From Bacteroidales bacterium (GTDB lineage Bacteria; Bacteroidota; Bacteroidia; Bacteroidales; P3): 43,143 bases of DNA. The notes below the pieces were generated by a model. That model did no database searches, was not told where the DNA came from, and saw only the letters and a list, made by a program, of their open reading frames with translations. This document shows positions 17,415 through 26,483 of this stretch, piece after piece; the first letter of the stretch is position 1; every line of letters starts with the position of its first letter. The stretch lies in contig JAGCOF010000055.1 in the NCBI GenBank assembly GCA_017645585.1, positions 1 to 43,143 on the forward strand, read 5' to 3'. The position numbers and the translations under genes were made by a program.

Positions 17415-19163
17415 TCAACCGAGGTTCATGCTCTTCTTAATGCTCTCAATCTTGGCGTCGAGGGCGTCGTTGGTCTTGTCGAAGCAATCCTTGCAGCACA
17501 ACTCGGCCTTCACGCCGAAATAGAACTTGATCTTGGGCTCGGTGCCGCTGGGGCGCACGGTAACCTTGTTGCCGCCAGCGGTGAAGAACTGCAGCACGTT
17601 GCTGGTGGGCAGGTCTATCGGTGTCACCGCACCGGTCAGCAGGTCTTTGCTCTCGTGGAGTTTGTAGTCCTTGATGCAGACCACCTTCTCGCCGTCGATT
17701 TCGGCGGGCGGGTTGCTACGGTAGTCGCGCATCATCTGCTGTATCTCCTCGGCGCCGCTCTTGCCTTTGCGCACCACACTCAGGAGGCCCTCCTTGTAGA
17801 AGCCATACTCTTTGTAGATGTCGATGAGCACGTCGAAGAAGGTCTTGCCCTGTTCGCAGGCCCAGGCAGCTATCTCGGCAATCATCGAGCAGGCCGCCAC
17901 GGCGTCCTTGTCGCGCACAAAGTCGCCAATCATATAGCCGTAGCTCTCCTCGCCACCGGCAATGAAACTCTCAATGCCTTCCAACTCACGTATCTTGGCA
18001 CCGATGAACTTAAAGCCAGTCAGCACGTCGTATATCTTGATACCGGCACGTGTGGCAATGTCGGCAGGCAGCTCGCTGGTGACGATGGTCTTCACCATGA
18101 ACTCGTTGCCCGTCAGCATCTGCTTCTCCTGCCACTGCTTGACGATATAGTAGAACAACACGCTCATCGTCTGGTTGCCGTTGAGCAGCATCCACTCACC
18201 ATCGGGACGTTTCACGGCCACGCCCACACGGTCGGCGTCGGGGTCGCTGGCGAAGACGATATCGGCGTCAATCTGCTTGGCCAGCTCCACAGCCATGCTC
18301 ATGGCGGCCTTCTCCTCGGGATTGGGGCTGGGGGTGGTGGGGAAGTTGCCGTCGGGCACAGCCTGCGCCTCCACCACATTCACATTGGTGAAGCCCAACT
18401 GCTTGAGCATACGCGGGATGAGGGTAATACCGGTGCCGTGCAACGGCGTGTAGACAATCTTCACATCGTGGTGCTTCTTGATGACCTCGGGGTTCAGCGC
18501 ATTGGCCTCCACGCGAGCCAGGTAGACCTTGTCCACCTCCTCGCCCACGATGGTGATGTTCTGCTCGCCACCGGTCATCTTCACGTCAGAGACAGCCTTG
18601 ATCTTCAGCACCTCGTCGATGACGGCCTCGTCGTGCGGCGCCGTCAGTTGGCAACCGTCGCTCCAATAGGCCTTGTAGCCATTATACTCCTTGGGGTTAT
18701 GGCTGGCGGTGAGCATCACACCCGTGTGGCACTTGAAGTGGCGCACGGCGAAGCTCAGCTCCGGCGTGGGACGCATGCCATCGAACAAGAACACCTTGAA
18801 TCCGTTGGCGGCAAGCACATTGGCAGTGATTTCGGCGAACTCGCGGCTGTGGTTACGGCTGTCGTGGCTGATGGCGGCACGCAACTCGCTCTCGCCGGCA
18901 AACTGCTGACGGACATAGTTGGCCAAGCCCTGGGTGGCCATGGCCACCGTGTACTTGTTCATGCGGTTGGTGCCCACACCCATGATGCCACGCAGGCCAC
19001 CGGTGCCGAACTCCAGGTGGCGGTAGAAACTCTCGTTGAGCTCCGTGGGGTTGGCCGCCATGTCGCGGATGGCCTGCTTCGTGGCCTCGTCATATTCTCC
19101 TTCCAGCCAGGCTTTCACATTCAGCTTGGCGCTTTCGTCGATGTTCAATGCATTGATATCCAT
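17415..19163 (-). CDS. Alpha-D-phosphohexomutase (phosphoglucomutase/phosphomannomutase)
   Basis: A 582-residue cytoplasmic mutase, the length of the Bacillus PgcA/human PGM2-like group. The active-site serine is in LTASHNPKEYNGYKAY, the Mg2+ loop is DPDADRVG, the sugar-binding loop GGEESYGY, and the phosphate-binding loop RPSGTEPKIKFYF near the end. It interconverts hexose 1- and 6-phosphates. Phosphoglucose isomerase lies 7 kb away on the other strand. It leads the pgm-recR-GH3 unit. The promoter is not obvious; the 198-nt upstream spacer holds hairpin copy 3. Confidence 0.95.
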   Translation of the reverse strand: MDINALNIDESAKLNVKAWLEGEYDEATKQAIRDMAANPTELNESFYRHLEFGTGGLRGIMGVGTNRMNKYTVAMATQGLANYVRQQFAGESELRAAISHDSRNHSREFAEITANVLAANGFKVFLFDGMRPTPELSFAVRHFKCHTGVMLTASHNPKEYNGYKAYWSDGCQLTAPHDEAVIDEVLKIKAVSDVKMTGGEQNITIVGEEVDKVYLARVEANALNPEVIKKHHDVKIVYTPLHGTGITLIPRMLKQLGFTNVNVVEAQAVPDGNFPTTPSPNPEEKAAMSMAVELAKQIDADIVFASDPDADRVGVAVKRPDGEWMLLNGNQTMSVLFYYIVKQWQEKQMLTGNEFMVKTIVTSELPADIATRAGIKIYDVLTGFKFIGAKIRELEGIESFIAGGEESYGYMIGDFVRDKDAVAACSMIAEIAAWACEQGKTFFDVLIDIYKEYGFYKEGLLSVVRKGKSGAEEIQQMMRDYRSNPPAEIDGEKVVCIKDYKLHESKDLLTGAVTPIDLPTSNVLQFFTAGGNKVTVRPSGTEPKIKFYFGVKAELCCKDCFDKTNDALDAKIESIKKSMNLG

Positions 19164-19242
19164 AGTGAAAATAATTTATAAATCTCATAACGACAACACG
19201 CAATAAATATTGCGCGCACGCACGATTATTTTTACCGCCGCC

Positions 19243-19344
19243 CTGAGTCCGCCCGTTCAACAACAATTCTTCAGCAGTTCTTCAACAGTTCTTCAATATT
19301 TTCTTGAAGAACTGTTGAAGAACTGCCGTTAAACGGTTGTTGAA
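19243..19344. repeat. 11-nt-period hairpin element, copy 3 (GTTCTTCAACA type, 89-nt core)
   Basis: Arms 19256-19296 and 19304-19344 (41 nt each) flank the 7-nt loop tattttc. The inner 23 bp and outer 9 bp pair perfectly; the 9 nt between are largely mismatched. The left arm reads as four 11-nt units (GTTCAACAACA, ATTCTTCAGCA, GTTCTTCAACA, GTTCTTCAA). A flank ctgagtccgcccg (19243-19255) is shared with copy 5. It begins 17 nt after the rnc stop codon, so it lies in the rnc 3' region and upstream of pgm. Confidence 0.9.
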
Positions 19345-19361
19345 AAGCAGGTGTCAGGGGG

Positions 19362-20087
19362 TTACAAGGCCTCCGGCGTGGCGGCGACGAGGGCCTTGTA
19401 GGTCTTCTCAGCGGCCAGCTGTTCGGCGGCCTTGATGGTGTAGTCGATGGCCGACTGCTGGGGTTGACCGTCAATGTTGACGCGGCACTCGTATTCTTTA
19501 CGGCCGCCCTCGAGCGTGCGCGAGCGCACCACCTCGAAGCTGATCTTGCGGTGGTTCTTCTGGCCCCAGTCGATGAGCTTGCCCTTGTAGTTCCAATCTG
19601 TGTTGGCCAAGGTGTCGATGTCGAGGTAGGTGCAGAGGAGCTTATCGATAATCAGGTGGCGCGTGAAGTGGAAGCCCTTCTCAAGATAGACGGCACCGAT
19701 GAGGGCCTCGAAGGCGTCGCCACCCAGGCTCTTGAAGGCACCCTGCTGGCCACGCTGGTGCTCGACGAGCTCGGGCAACCCTATCTTGCGGGCCAAGCTA
19801 CCGAGGCTCTTGCGGCTCACTATCTTGGAGCGCATTTCGGTGAGGAAGCCCTCGCCCTTCATGGGATATTTTTTGTACAGGTATTCGGCCACAATGGACC
19901 CCAACACGGCGTCGCCCAGATACTCGAGACGCTCGTTGTTGATGCGGTGACCGTGCTCGACAGACGACGAGGAACTGTGGGTCAGCGCAATATGATAGAG
20001 CTCAGTGTGCCGTGGCGTAAAGCCCAGCACATTCTTGAAGAAACGGTAAAATTCGGGGCTCTCCTTCTTCCTGGCAAACAGCGGCAT
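19362..20087 (-). CDS. rnc: Ribonuclease III
   Basis: A 241-residue double-strand-specific endoribonuclease. I use the ATG at 20085-20087 (MPLFARKKESPEFYRFF), 2 nt after the fabF stop; the longer frame runs into fabF. The RNase III signature NERLEYLGDAVLG and the second catalytic segment GGDAFEALIGAVYLEKG carry the metal-binding Glu/Asp residues. A dsRNA-binding domain follows (WGQKNHRKISFEVV ... AAEQLAAEKTYKAL). The order acpP-fabF-rnc is common in Bacteroidota. A perfect long hairpin (copy 3) lies just beyond its stop codon. Confidence 0.96.
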   Translation of the reverse strand: MPLFARKKESPEFYRFFKNVLGFTPRHTELYHIALTHSSSSSVEHGHRINNERLEYLGDAVLGSIVAEYLYKKYPMKGEGFLTEMRSKIVSRKSLGSLARKIGLPELVEHQRGQQGAFKSLGGDAFEALIGAVYLEKGFHFTRHLIIDKLLCTYLDIDTLANTDWNYKGKLIDWGQKNHRKISFEVVRSRTLEGGRKEYECRVNIDGQPQQSAIDYTIKAAEQLAAEKTYKALVAATPEAL

Positions 20088-20089
20088 GG

Positions 20090-21334
<1,245 letters not shown>

Positions 21335-21371
21335 TGCGGGGGTTGTTTTGAGGTTGGTACGTCGTTTAAAC

Positions 21372-21412
21372 GAAACGTTGAAATGCCGTTTGCGGGCACT
21401 TCAACGTTTCGG
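21372..21412 (-). other. Intercistronic hairpin between acpP and fabF
   Basis: A 12-bp stem cgaaacgttgaa/ttcaacgtttcg, one A-C mismatch, then TGCC/GGCA with a 7-nt loop fills half of the 89-nt gap. No T-run follows on the minus strand, so it is not a canonical terminator. It could attenuate or stabilise, giving more acpP than fabF (inference). Confidence 0.75.
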
Positions 21413-21423
21413 CTCAAGAAGCC

Positions 21424-21660
21424 TTATTTTTTGGCGTTCTCAATGAAAGCGATGGCGTCACCGACGGTGACGATCTTCTCAGCTTCTTCGTCAGGAATAG
21501 AAAGATCAAACTCTTTCTCAAGTTCCATAATCAACTCAACGGTGTCCAGCGAGTCGGCGCCCAGGTCGTTGGTGAAGCTGGCCTCGGGGACCACCTGACT
21601 TTCCTCAACACCAAGTTTGTCGGTGATGATGCTGACAACTTTAGTAGCAATTTCTGACAT
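21424..21660 (-). CDS. acpP: Acyl carrier protein
   Basis: A 78-residue ACP. The ATG at 21658-21660 gives [20 protein letters not shown]; the upstream in-frame extension is not family-like. The phosphopantetheine attachment site is Ser37 in [12 protein letters not shown]. The protein is acidic and helical throughout, as expected. It carries growing acyl chains for FabF, which is downstream on the same strand. A phosphopantetheinyl transferase is also encoded in this window at 31202. Confidence 0.97.
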   Translation of the reverse strand: MSEIATKVVSIITDKLGVEESQVVPEASFTNDLGADSLDTVELIMELEKEFDLSIPDEEAEKIVTVGDAIAFIENAKK

Positions 21661-21693
21661 TTCTTTCTCTATTTTTAATGTTAAAATCGGCTG

Positions 21694-21701
21694 CAAAGAA
21701 A
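21694..21701 (-). promoter_or_regulatory. Possible -7 box of the acpP promoter
   Basis: The minus strand reads TTTCTTTGC, one mismatch from TAnnTTTG, about 33 nt before the acpP ATG. No convincing -33 box. Confidence 0.45.
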
Positions 21702-21876
21702 CGAAAAATTTCTGACATGACAACAATATTTAACATTTCTCACCCTATCCCCAAGGGGTAATCAGCTGAAACAAAATAAGGTGCATTTTAAACTTTTTTA
21801 ACTAAACAGGTGCCGAAAATGTTGTTTTTTTACCTCTATAGACCCTGTTTTCTCCAAAATAATACCTACTGTCCAT

Positions 21877-21960
21877 TTTCTGTTTAACTACTGTTTAACT
21901 ACACTTTCTAGTCAAACAGTAGTTAAACAGAAACAAAACAGTTGTCAATGAGAAGGACTC
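21877..21960. repeat. 11-nt-period hairpin element, copy 4 (GTTTAACTACT type)
   Basis: Arms 21877-21900 and 21910-21933 pair over 24 bp with one mismatch, loop acactttct. Units are GTTTAACTACT repeated at 11-nt spacing. Read from the other strand, the decamer gagtccttct (21951-21960) lies 41 nt from the loop, as in copies 1-3, so this copy is in reverse orientation. It sits in the 394-nt spacer between divergent acpP and purN. Apart from this and the promoters I see nothing else there. Confidence 0.8.
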
Positions 21961-22018
21961 AATCAGTTCCCTGTCATTCTTATTGTCAAAAAAATACAGC
22001 CATTTCGTTTTTTATTCT

Positions 22019-22026
22019 TATCTTTG
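22019..22026 (+). promoter_or_regulatory. -7 box of the purN unit
   Basis: TATCTTTGC, an exact TAnnTTTG match, 28 nt before the purN ATG. A -33 TTTG is not clear. Confidence 0.6.
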
Positions 22027-22054
22027 CATTTTAAAACAACAATAATCCGCTCCT

Positions 22055-22633
22055 ATGAACCACCCTGTCAGACTTGCCATCCTCGGCTCGGGCAACGGCA
22101 CCAACGCACAGCAAATCAGCGAGTATTTCGCTGGTCGTACCGATGTCGAGGTCGCGTGCATCATATATAATAAGAAGGATGCCTACATCGCCCAGCGCGC
22201 CAAAAACCTCGGTATCGAGGCCCACTATTTTGGCCGAGCCGATTTCTACGAGAACGGCCGTGTGCTCGACTACCTGCGTGAGAAACAGGTAGATTGGGTC
22301 ATCCTGGCGGGTTTTCTCTGGCTGGTGCCCGAGGCCATGCTCGATGCCTATCCCAACCGCATCATCAACATCCACCCTGCCCTGTTGCCCAGGTACGGCG
22401 GCAAAGGCATGTATGGTCACCATGTGCACGAGGCTGTGGTGGCGGCCGGCGAACGTGAGAGCGGCATCACCATCCACATTGTCGACCACCAATACGACCG
22501 TGGAACCACCTTGTTCCAAGCACGTTGCAGCGTCACACCCGACGACACTCCCGACACGCTGGCAGCCAAGATACACTTGCTGGAGAAGGAACACTTCCCG
22601 AGGGTGATTGACGAAACCATTAAGCGCCGCTAA
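22055..22633 (+). CDS. purN: Phosphoribosylglycinamide formyltransferase
   Basis: A 192-residue enzyme transferring the formyl group of 10-formyl-tetrahydrofolate to GAR in purine synthesis. GSGNGTN (11-17) binds the substrate phosphate. The N-H-D catalytic set is in IINIHPALLPRYGGKGMYG and IHIVDHQYDRG. It starts a three-gene plus-strand run: the next gene follows after 2 nt. There is no functional link to those neighbours that I can name. Confidence 0.96.
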   Translation: MNHPVRLAILGSGNGTNAQQISEYFAGRTDVEVACIIYNKKDAYIAQRAKNLGIEAHYFGRADFYENGRVLDYLREKQVDWVILAGFLWLVPEAMLDAYPNRIINIHPALLPRYGGKGMYGHHVHEAVVAAGERESGITIHIVDHQYDRGTTLFQARCSVTPDDTPDTLAAKIHLLEKEHFPRVIDETIKRR

Positions 22634-22635
22634 CC

Positions 22636-23763
22636 ATGCGCATCGCCATTAATACCAGGCTTTTGCTGAAGGGGAAGATGGACGGCATCGGCTGGTTCAC
22701 CTACGAGACCACACGCCGCATTGTAAAGGCGCACCCCGAGCATACCTTCTATTTGCTTTTCGACCGCAAACCAGCCCCCGAATTCCTCTTTGCCGACAAC
22801 GTCGTGCCTCTTGTCCTATGCCCTCCGGCCAGACACCCTATCCTCTGGTGGATGTTCTTCGAACTATCTGTAGCCATGGCACTTAAACGGCACCGTATTG
22901 ACCTCTATGTCACCCCCGACGGTTTCATGCCGTTGCACCCCAATGTGCCCACCCTGTCGGTGATACACGACCTCAACTTCGAACATGCCACTGACAATCT
23001 GCGCCCCTCTCACCAGCGCTACATGACCCATTTCTTCCCTCGCTACGCCCACAACGCCACCCGTATAGCCACTGTATCGACCTACTCCAAGGAAGACATT
23101 GCCGAGACATACCATATTGATAGCAAGAATATTGACGTAGTGTATGACGGAGCCCATGAGCACTACCGCCCCCACAGCGAGGCGGAGAAAACGGCCGTCC
23201 GCAATCGCTTCACTGATGGCAAGCCCTACCTCATCTTCATCAGCACCATTCTCAAGCGCAAAAACCTGGCCAATCTGTTGCTGGCGTTCGACCGCGTAAA
23301 AGACACAGACACAAGAGGGATAAAGTTATTGGTGGTCGGCAAGCGCGTCTGGTGGCAGGACGAATTGGCCGAAGCCTACGACAACATGCGCCACCGCGAC
23401 GATGTGCTAATGCCCGGCCGTGTGGAGCCGGAGGAGTTATCGGCACTGCTTTCGGCTGCCGAAGCACTGGTCTATCCATCATACTTTGAGGGCTTTGGCA
23501 TCCCCATTTTGGAGGCCATGTATGCCGAGACAGCCGTCATTGCCTCGTGCACCACCTCCATGCCTGAGGTGGGTGGCGATGCCGTACTCTACGTAGACCC
23601 CGCCGACCCAGAAGATATAGCACATGCTATCAGCAGGTTATCCGATAGTCAACTGCGTGAAGAACTCATCGCCAAAGGACGCACCCAACGGCAGAAATTC
23701 AGTTGGGACCGTACAGCCAACCTGCTGTGGGATAGCATGAAGAAGACAATAAAACAATCATGA
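22636..23763 (+). CDS. Glycosyltransferase family 4-type protein
   Basis: A 375-residue GT-B fold enzyme. The N-terminal half begins MRIAINTRLLLKGKMDGIGWFTYE, the glycine-loop start of GT4 proteins. The C-terminal half has the sugar-nucleotide domain with FISTILKRKNLANLLLAF and the E-x7-E signature region SYFEGFGIPILEAMYAETAVIAS. Donor and acceptor cannot be read from the sequence; cell-surface polysaccharide is likely. It is cytoplasmic, with no signal peptide. It is tightly placed after purN (2 nt) and overlaps the next gene by ATGA. Confidence 0.9.
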   Translation: MRIAINTRLLLKGKMDGIGWFTYETTRRIVKAHPEHTFYLLFDRKPAPEFLFADNVVPLVLCPPARHPILWWMFFELSVAMALKRHRIDLYVTPDGFMPLHPNVPTLSVIHDLNFEHATDNLRPSHQRYMTHFFPRYAHNATRIATVSTYSKEDIAETYHIDSKNIDVVYDGAHEHYRPHSEAEKTAVRNRFTDGKPYLIFISTILKRKNLANLLLAFDRVKDTDTRGIKLLVVGKRVWWQDELAEAYDNMRHRDDVLMPGRVEPEELSALLSAAEALVYPSYFEGFGIPILEAMYAETAVIASCTTSMPEVGGDAVLYVDPADPEDIAHAISRLSDSQLREELIAKGRTQRQKFSWDRTANLLWDSMKKTIKQS

Positions 23764-24890
23764 AACGACATTGGACAAGCCTCATCGGGTTGCTGGCTCT
23801 GCTGCAATGGAGCCAGCTTCAGGCGCAAGCACCTGAGAACATGGTGTATAATCCTTCATTCGAGGAACACTCCATTTGTCCACAACGTATTGAGGCCATT
23901 GGAATTATGCAGGGGGTCGATGCCTGGTGGCAGCCCACGAAAGGCAGCAGTGACTATTTCCATCCCTGTGGCGGCCGCGAATGCCTGACACCGCGCAACA
24001 AGATGGGCAACCAAGCACCTCACAGCGGAGATGCTTACTGCGGCATCTACTGCTCGAAAGAGAACTACCGCGAGTACCTGCAAACCGAACTGAAAGAGCC
24101 TCTTGTCGCTGGCCGTCGCTACCGCGTCAGCTTCTTTGTCAGCCTGGCCGACAAGTCGTCCTATGCGGTGGCCACCCTCGGCGCACTGTTCACCAGCGAA
24201 CGCATCGCTGACACAACCTGGGAGACACTGATGCAGCGCGAGGCGATAGATGAGATGCAGGTGATAGCCACCTACTACAAGCCCCAGGTGGTCAACCCGT
24301 CCAACCGCGTCATTATCTTCATGGATCAATGGAACGAAATCAGCGGTGAATTTACCGCCGCCGGTGGCGAAAAGTATCTGACTATCGGAAACTTCAACTC
24401 TTTCAACCACTCGAGTGTTGTCGCCACCCATGCTGACAATGCGGTCCTCTCCGGGGCCTACTACTACATTGATGACGTGTCTGTTGTCTGTCTGGATTGT
24501 TCCACCGAAGCGCAAGTAACCGACCCCGTCGCCACACCTCAGAAAGGCGAAATAATCACGCTGCGCAATATTCTCTTCAACACTGATGAGAGCGTACTAC
24601 TGCCTCAATCATATAACGATCTGCACACATTGATTGACCTGCTCAATACTCATCCGACCATGAAGATTGAGCTACGCGGCCACACCGACAACCAAGGAAC
24701 CGTGGAACACAACCGTATCCTCTCCGAAGCCAGAGCCAAGGCCGTGGCCGATTATCTGGTAGCTCATGGTATTGACCGCAGCCGACTCTCCTGGCGCGGC
24801 TTCGGCAAGACAAGGCCCATCGACAGCAATGACACCCCCGAAGGGAGGCAACACAACCGGCGGGTAGAATACCTGATTACAGAAGAATAA
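23760..24890 (+). CDS. OmpA-family protein with N-terminal jelly-roll-like domain
   Basis: A 376-residue exported protein (signal MKRHWTSLIGLLALLQWSQLQAQ). The N-terminal ~230 residues form a carbohydrate-binding-like beta domain (NMVYNPSFEEHSICP ... ISGEFTAAGGEKYLTIGNF ... YYYIDDVSVV), a layout common in Bacteroidota surface proteins. A C-terminal OmpA domain (about 260-376) holds the peptidoglycan-binding Asp/Arg residues: ELRGHTDNQGTVEHNRILSE and GRQHNRRVEYLI. It probably tethers to peptidoglycan and binds a surface ligand. Its ATG overlaps the glycosyltransferase stop. Confidence 0.88.
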   Translation: MKRHWTSLIGLLALLQWSQLQAQAPENMVYNPSFEEHSICPQRIEAIGIMQGVDAWWQPTKGSSDYFHPCGGRECLTPRNKMGNQAPHSGDAYCGIYCSKENYREYLQTELKEPLVAGRRYRVSFFVSLADKSSYAVATLGALFTSERIADTTWETLMQREAIDEMQVIATYYKPQVVNPSNRVIIFMDQWNEISGEFTAAGGEKYLTIGNFNSFNHSSVVATHADNAVLSGAYYYIDDVSVVCLDCSTEAQVTDPVATPQKGEIITLRNILFNTDESVLLPQSYNDLHTLIDLLNTHPTMKIELRGHTDNQGTVEHNRILSEARAKAVADYLVAHGIDRSRLSWRGFGKTRPIDSNDTPEGRQHNRRVEYLITEE

Positions 24891-24908
24891 CTGAATACTA
24901 TATAATAA

Positions 24909-24940
24909 GAGGGGTCGTTCGATTGAACGACCCCTCTTTT
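24909..24940 (+). terminator. Terminator between convergent OmpA-type genes
   Basis: A 12-bp stem gaggggtcgttc/gaacgacccctc with loop gatt, followed by TTTTATTTG. The opposite strand has a weaker A/T tail, so it may end both convergent units. Confidence 0.88.
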
Positions 24941-24957
24941 ATTTGTTGACTGTTTGA

Positions 24958-26265
24958 TTAGTCAATCACGCGGTAGAAGCTGACGCGACGGTTGATGGCA
25001 TACTGCACATCGCCGAAGGGAGCGCTCTTACCCTTGAAGTCGACCTCGACGCGGTCCTCGTCAATACCATACTTCTTGGTGAGCAGGCGCTTGACCTCTT
25101 TGGCACGCTTCTCAGAGAGCTTCATGTTGTAAGCATCGCTGCCGGTGTAGTCAGCAAAGCCGATAACCTTAATCTTGATGTCGGAGTTGTCTTTCATCAC
25201 GCGGGCAACAGCTTTGACTTTGTCCATCTCTTCCTCGCTGACCTGCCACTCGTCAACACCATACTGCACCGAGAAGGGCATAGCATAGTAGTTGATCTGG
25301 TCGGCCTTAATCTGGTTGATAACGTTCTGCAGGCTGTCGGCAGAAGCGCTGTTGACGGTACCCTGCTTGGCCAGAGCCTGAGCGAGCTGATCTTCGAGTT
25401 CGGCAATGCGGTTCTGGAGTTTCTTCTCGTTGTTGCGGCTGGAGGCAACCTGCTGCTCAAGGTCAGAAACCTGAGTGTTGAGAGCACCGAAGTTCTCCTG
25501 GGTGAGCATGCTCTTCTGTGCGGCGATGGCCTGGTCAGCAGCAGTCAGACCGAAGTGCTTCATCACACCAATGTGGAAAGTACCATGAGTCAAATCCCAG
25601 TCTGCAAAGTCCTGCCAGAACATGACGTGATAGTCATTCATGTTGAGCTCGAGTTCGGCGTACAGCGACCAGCTGTCGGCGAAACGAAGGCTGTAACCCA
25701 AGCCGGCATCCACAACGGGAAGCACATGACCGGTAGCCAAGTTGCCATAACGGGTCTCGCCAAAGTCAGCATTGTCGATGAAGCAGTTGACACCGGCGAC
25801 ACCGAAGCCCACAAAGCCGTACCAGCTGTGACGACGGTCAGGATCGTAACCCTTAATCCAGTCAGTGAAGGAAACCTTCACCTCAGCGGTAACGGTGGTG
25901 TAGCGAGCCATGTACATGTTGTCGTTATCGAGACGACCCTTGCCGAGGGTGGCCATGGTCAAGCGATAACGGGTGTCAAGCATGTGGTTCTGCTTGTGCT
26001 GCATGAAGACATCGAAGCCAGCATTGAAGCTTCTTCTCCAGAGATCACCTTCCGCGCCGGCATTGTCACCAGCAAGACGGTCAGTGCGGCCCGAGTTTGC
26101 ATGCTGAGCCATTTCCCATGTCAGAGCGCCACCAAAACCAAGCGACCAGTTGCTGCCGAAGCTATAGCGCGGATACTCAGCCTTGCCGGTGTTCTGTGCA
26201 GAGGCGCCAACCGATGCCACTAAGAGCGACATCACAACGCCTACTCTGATTAATTTTTTCAACAT
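24958..26265 (-). CDS. OmpA-type outer membrane porin with coiled coil
   Basis: A 435-residue outer membrane protein. Signal peptide MLKKLIRVGVVMSLLVASVGASAQ. An eight-strand-type barrel covers about 25-255 (SFGSNWSLGFGGALTWEMAQ, SLYAELELNMNDYHVMFWQ). A coiled coil follows (SDLEQQVASSRNNEKKLQNR, IAELEDQLAQAL, about 270-310). The C-terminal OmpA peptidoglycan-binding domain reads KIKVIGFADYTGSDAYNMKL and ends NRRVSFYRVID. It links outer membrane and cell wall. It is monocistronic with a consensus promoter and a ~60-nt leader, consistent with an abundant protein. Confidence 0.92.
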   Translation of the reverse strand: MLKKLIRVGVVMSLLVASVGASAQNTGKAEYPRYSFGSNWSLGFGGALTWEMAQHANSGRTDRLAGDNAGAEGDLWRRSFNAGFDVFMQHKQNHMLDTRYRLTMATLGKGRLDNDNMYMARYTTVTAEVKVSFTDWIKGYDPDRRHSWYGFVGFGVAGVNCFIDNADFGETRYGNLATGHVLPVVDAGLGYSLRFADSWSLYAELELNMNDYHVMFWQDFADWDLTHGTFHIGVMKHFGLTAADQAIAAQKSMLTQENFGALNTQVSDLEQQVASSRNNEKKLQNRIAELEDQLAQALAKQGTVNSASADSLQNVINQIKADQINYYAMPFSVQYGVDEWQVSEEEMDKVKAVARVMKDNSDIKIKVIGFADYTGSDAYNMKLSEKRAKEVKRLLTKKYGIDEDRVEVDFKGKSAPFGDVQYAINRRVSFYRVID

Positions 26266-26331
26266 ATCAATTTAAATTTAATTAGTTTATATTTCTTTAC
26301 TTAACGTTAATTCACACTATTTAACGATGTG

Positions 26332-26362
26332 CAAAAATACAAATATTTTTTTATACGACAAA
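26332..26362 (-). promoter_or_regulatory. Consensus Bacteroidota promoter of the OmpA-type porin
   Basis: The minus strand has TTTG (26359-26362), 19 nt, then TATTTTTGC (-7 box 26332-26339). All consensus bases match. Confidence 0.85.
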
Positions 26363-26407
26363 AATATTTTTTTCTCTTTTTCGTTAATGTCAAGAAAATA
26401 ATGCAGT

Positions 26408-26415
26408 TACATTTG
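26408..26415 (+). promoter_or_regulatory. -7 box of the pgi promoter
   Basis: TACATTTG matches TAnnTTTG exactly, 68 nt before the pgi ATG. The -33 region is not recognisable. Confidence 0.5.
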
Positions 26416-26483
26416 TAAATTTTTCAAAAACTGCTTTCATAGAGGCATAAAAATGAGTAATTTATAATCAAATATTTCTCAAA

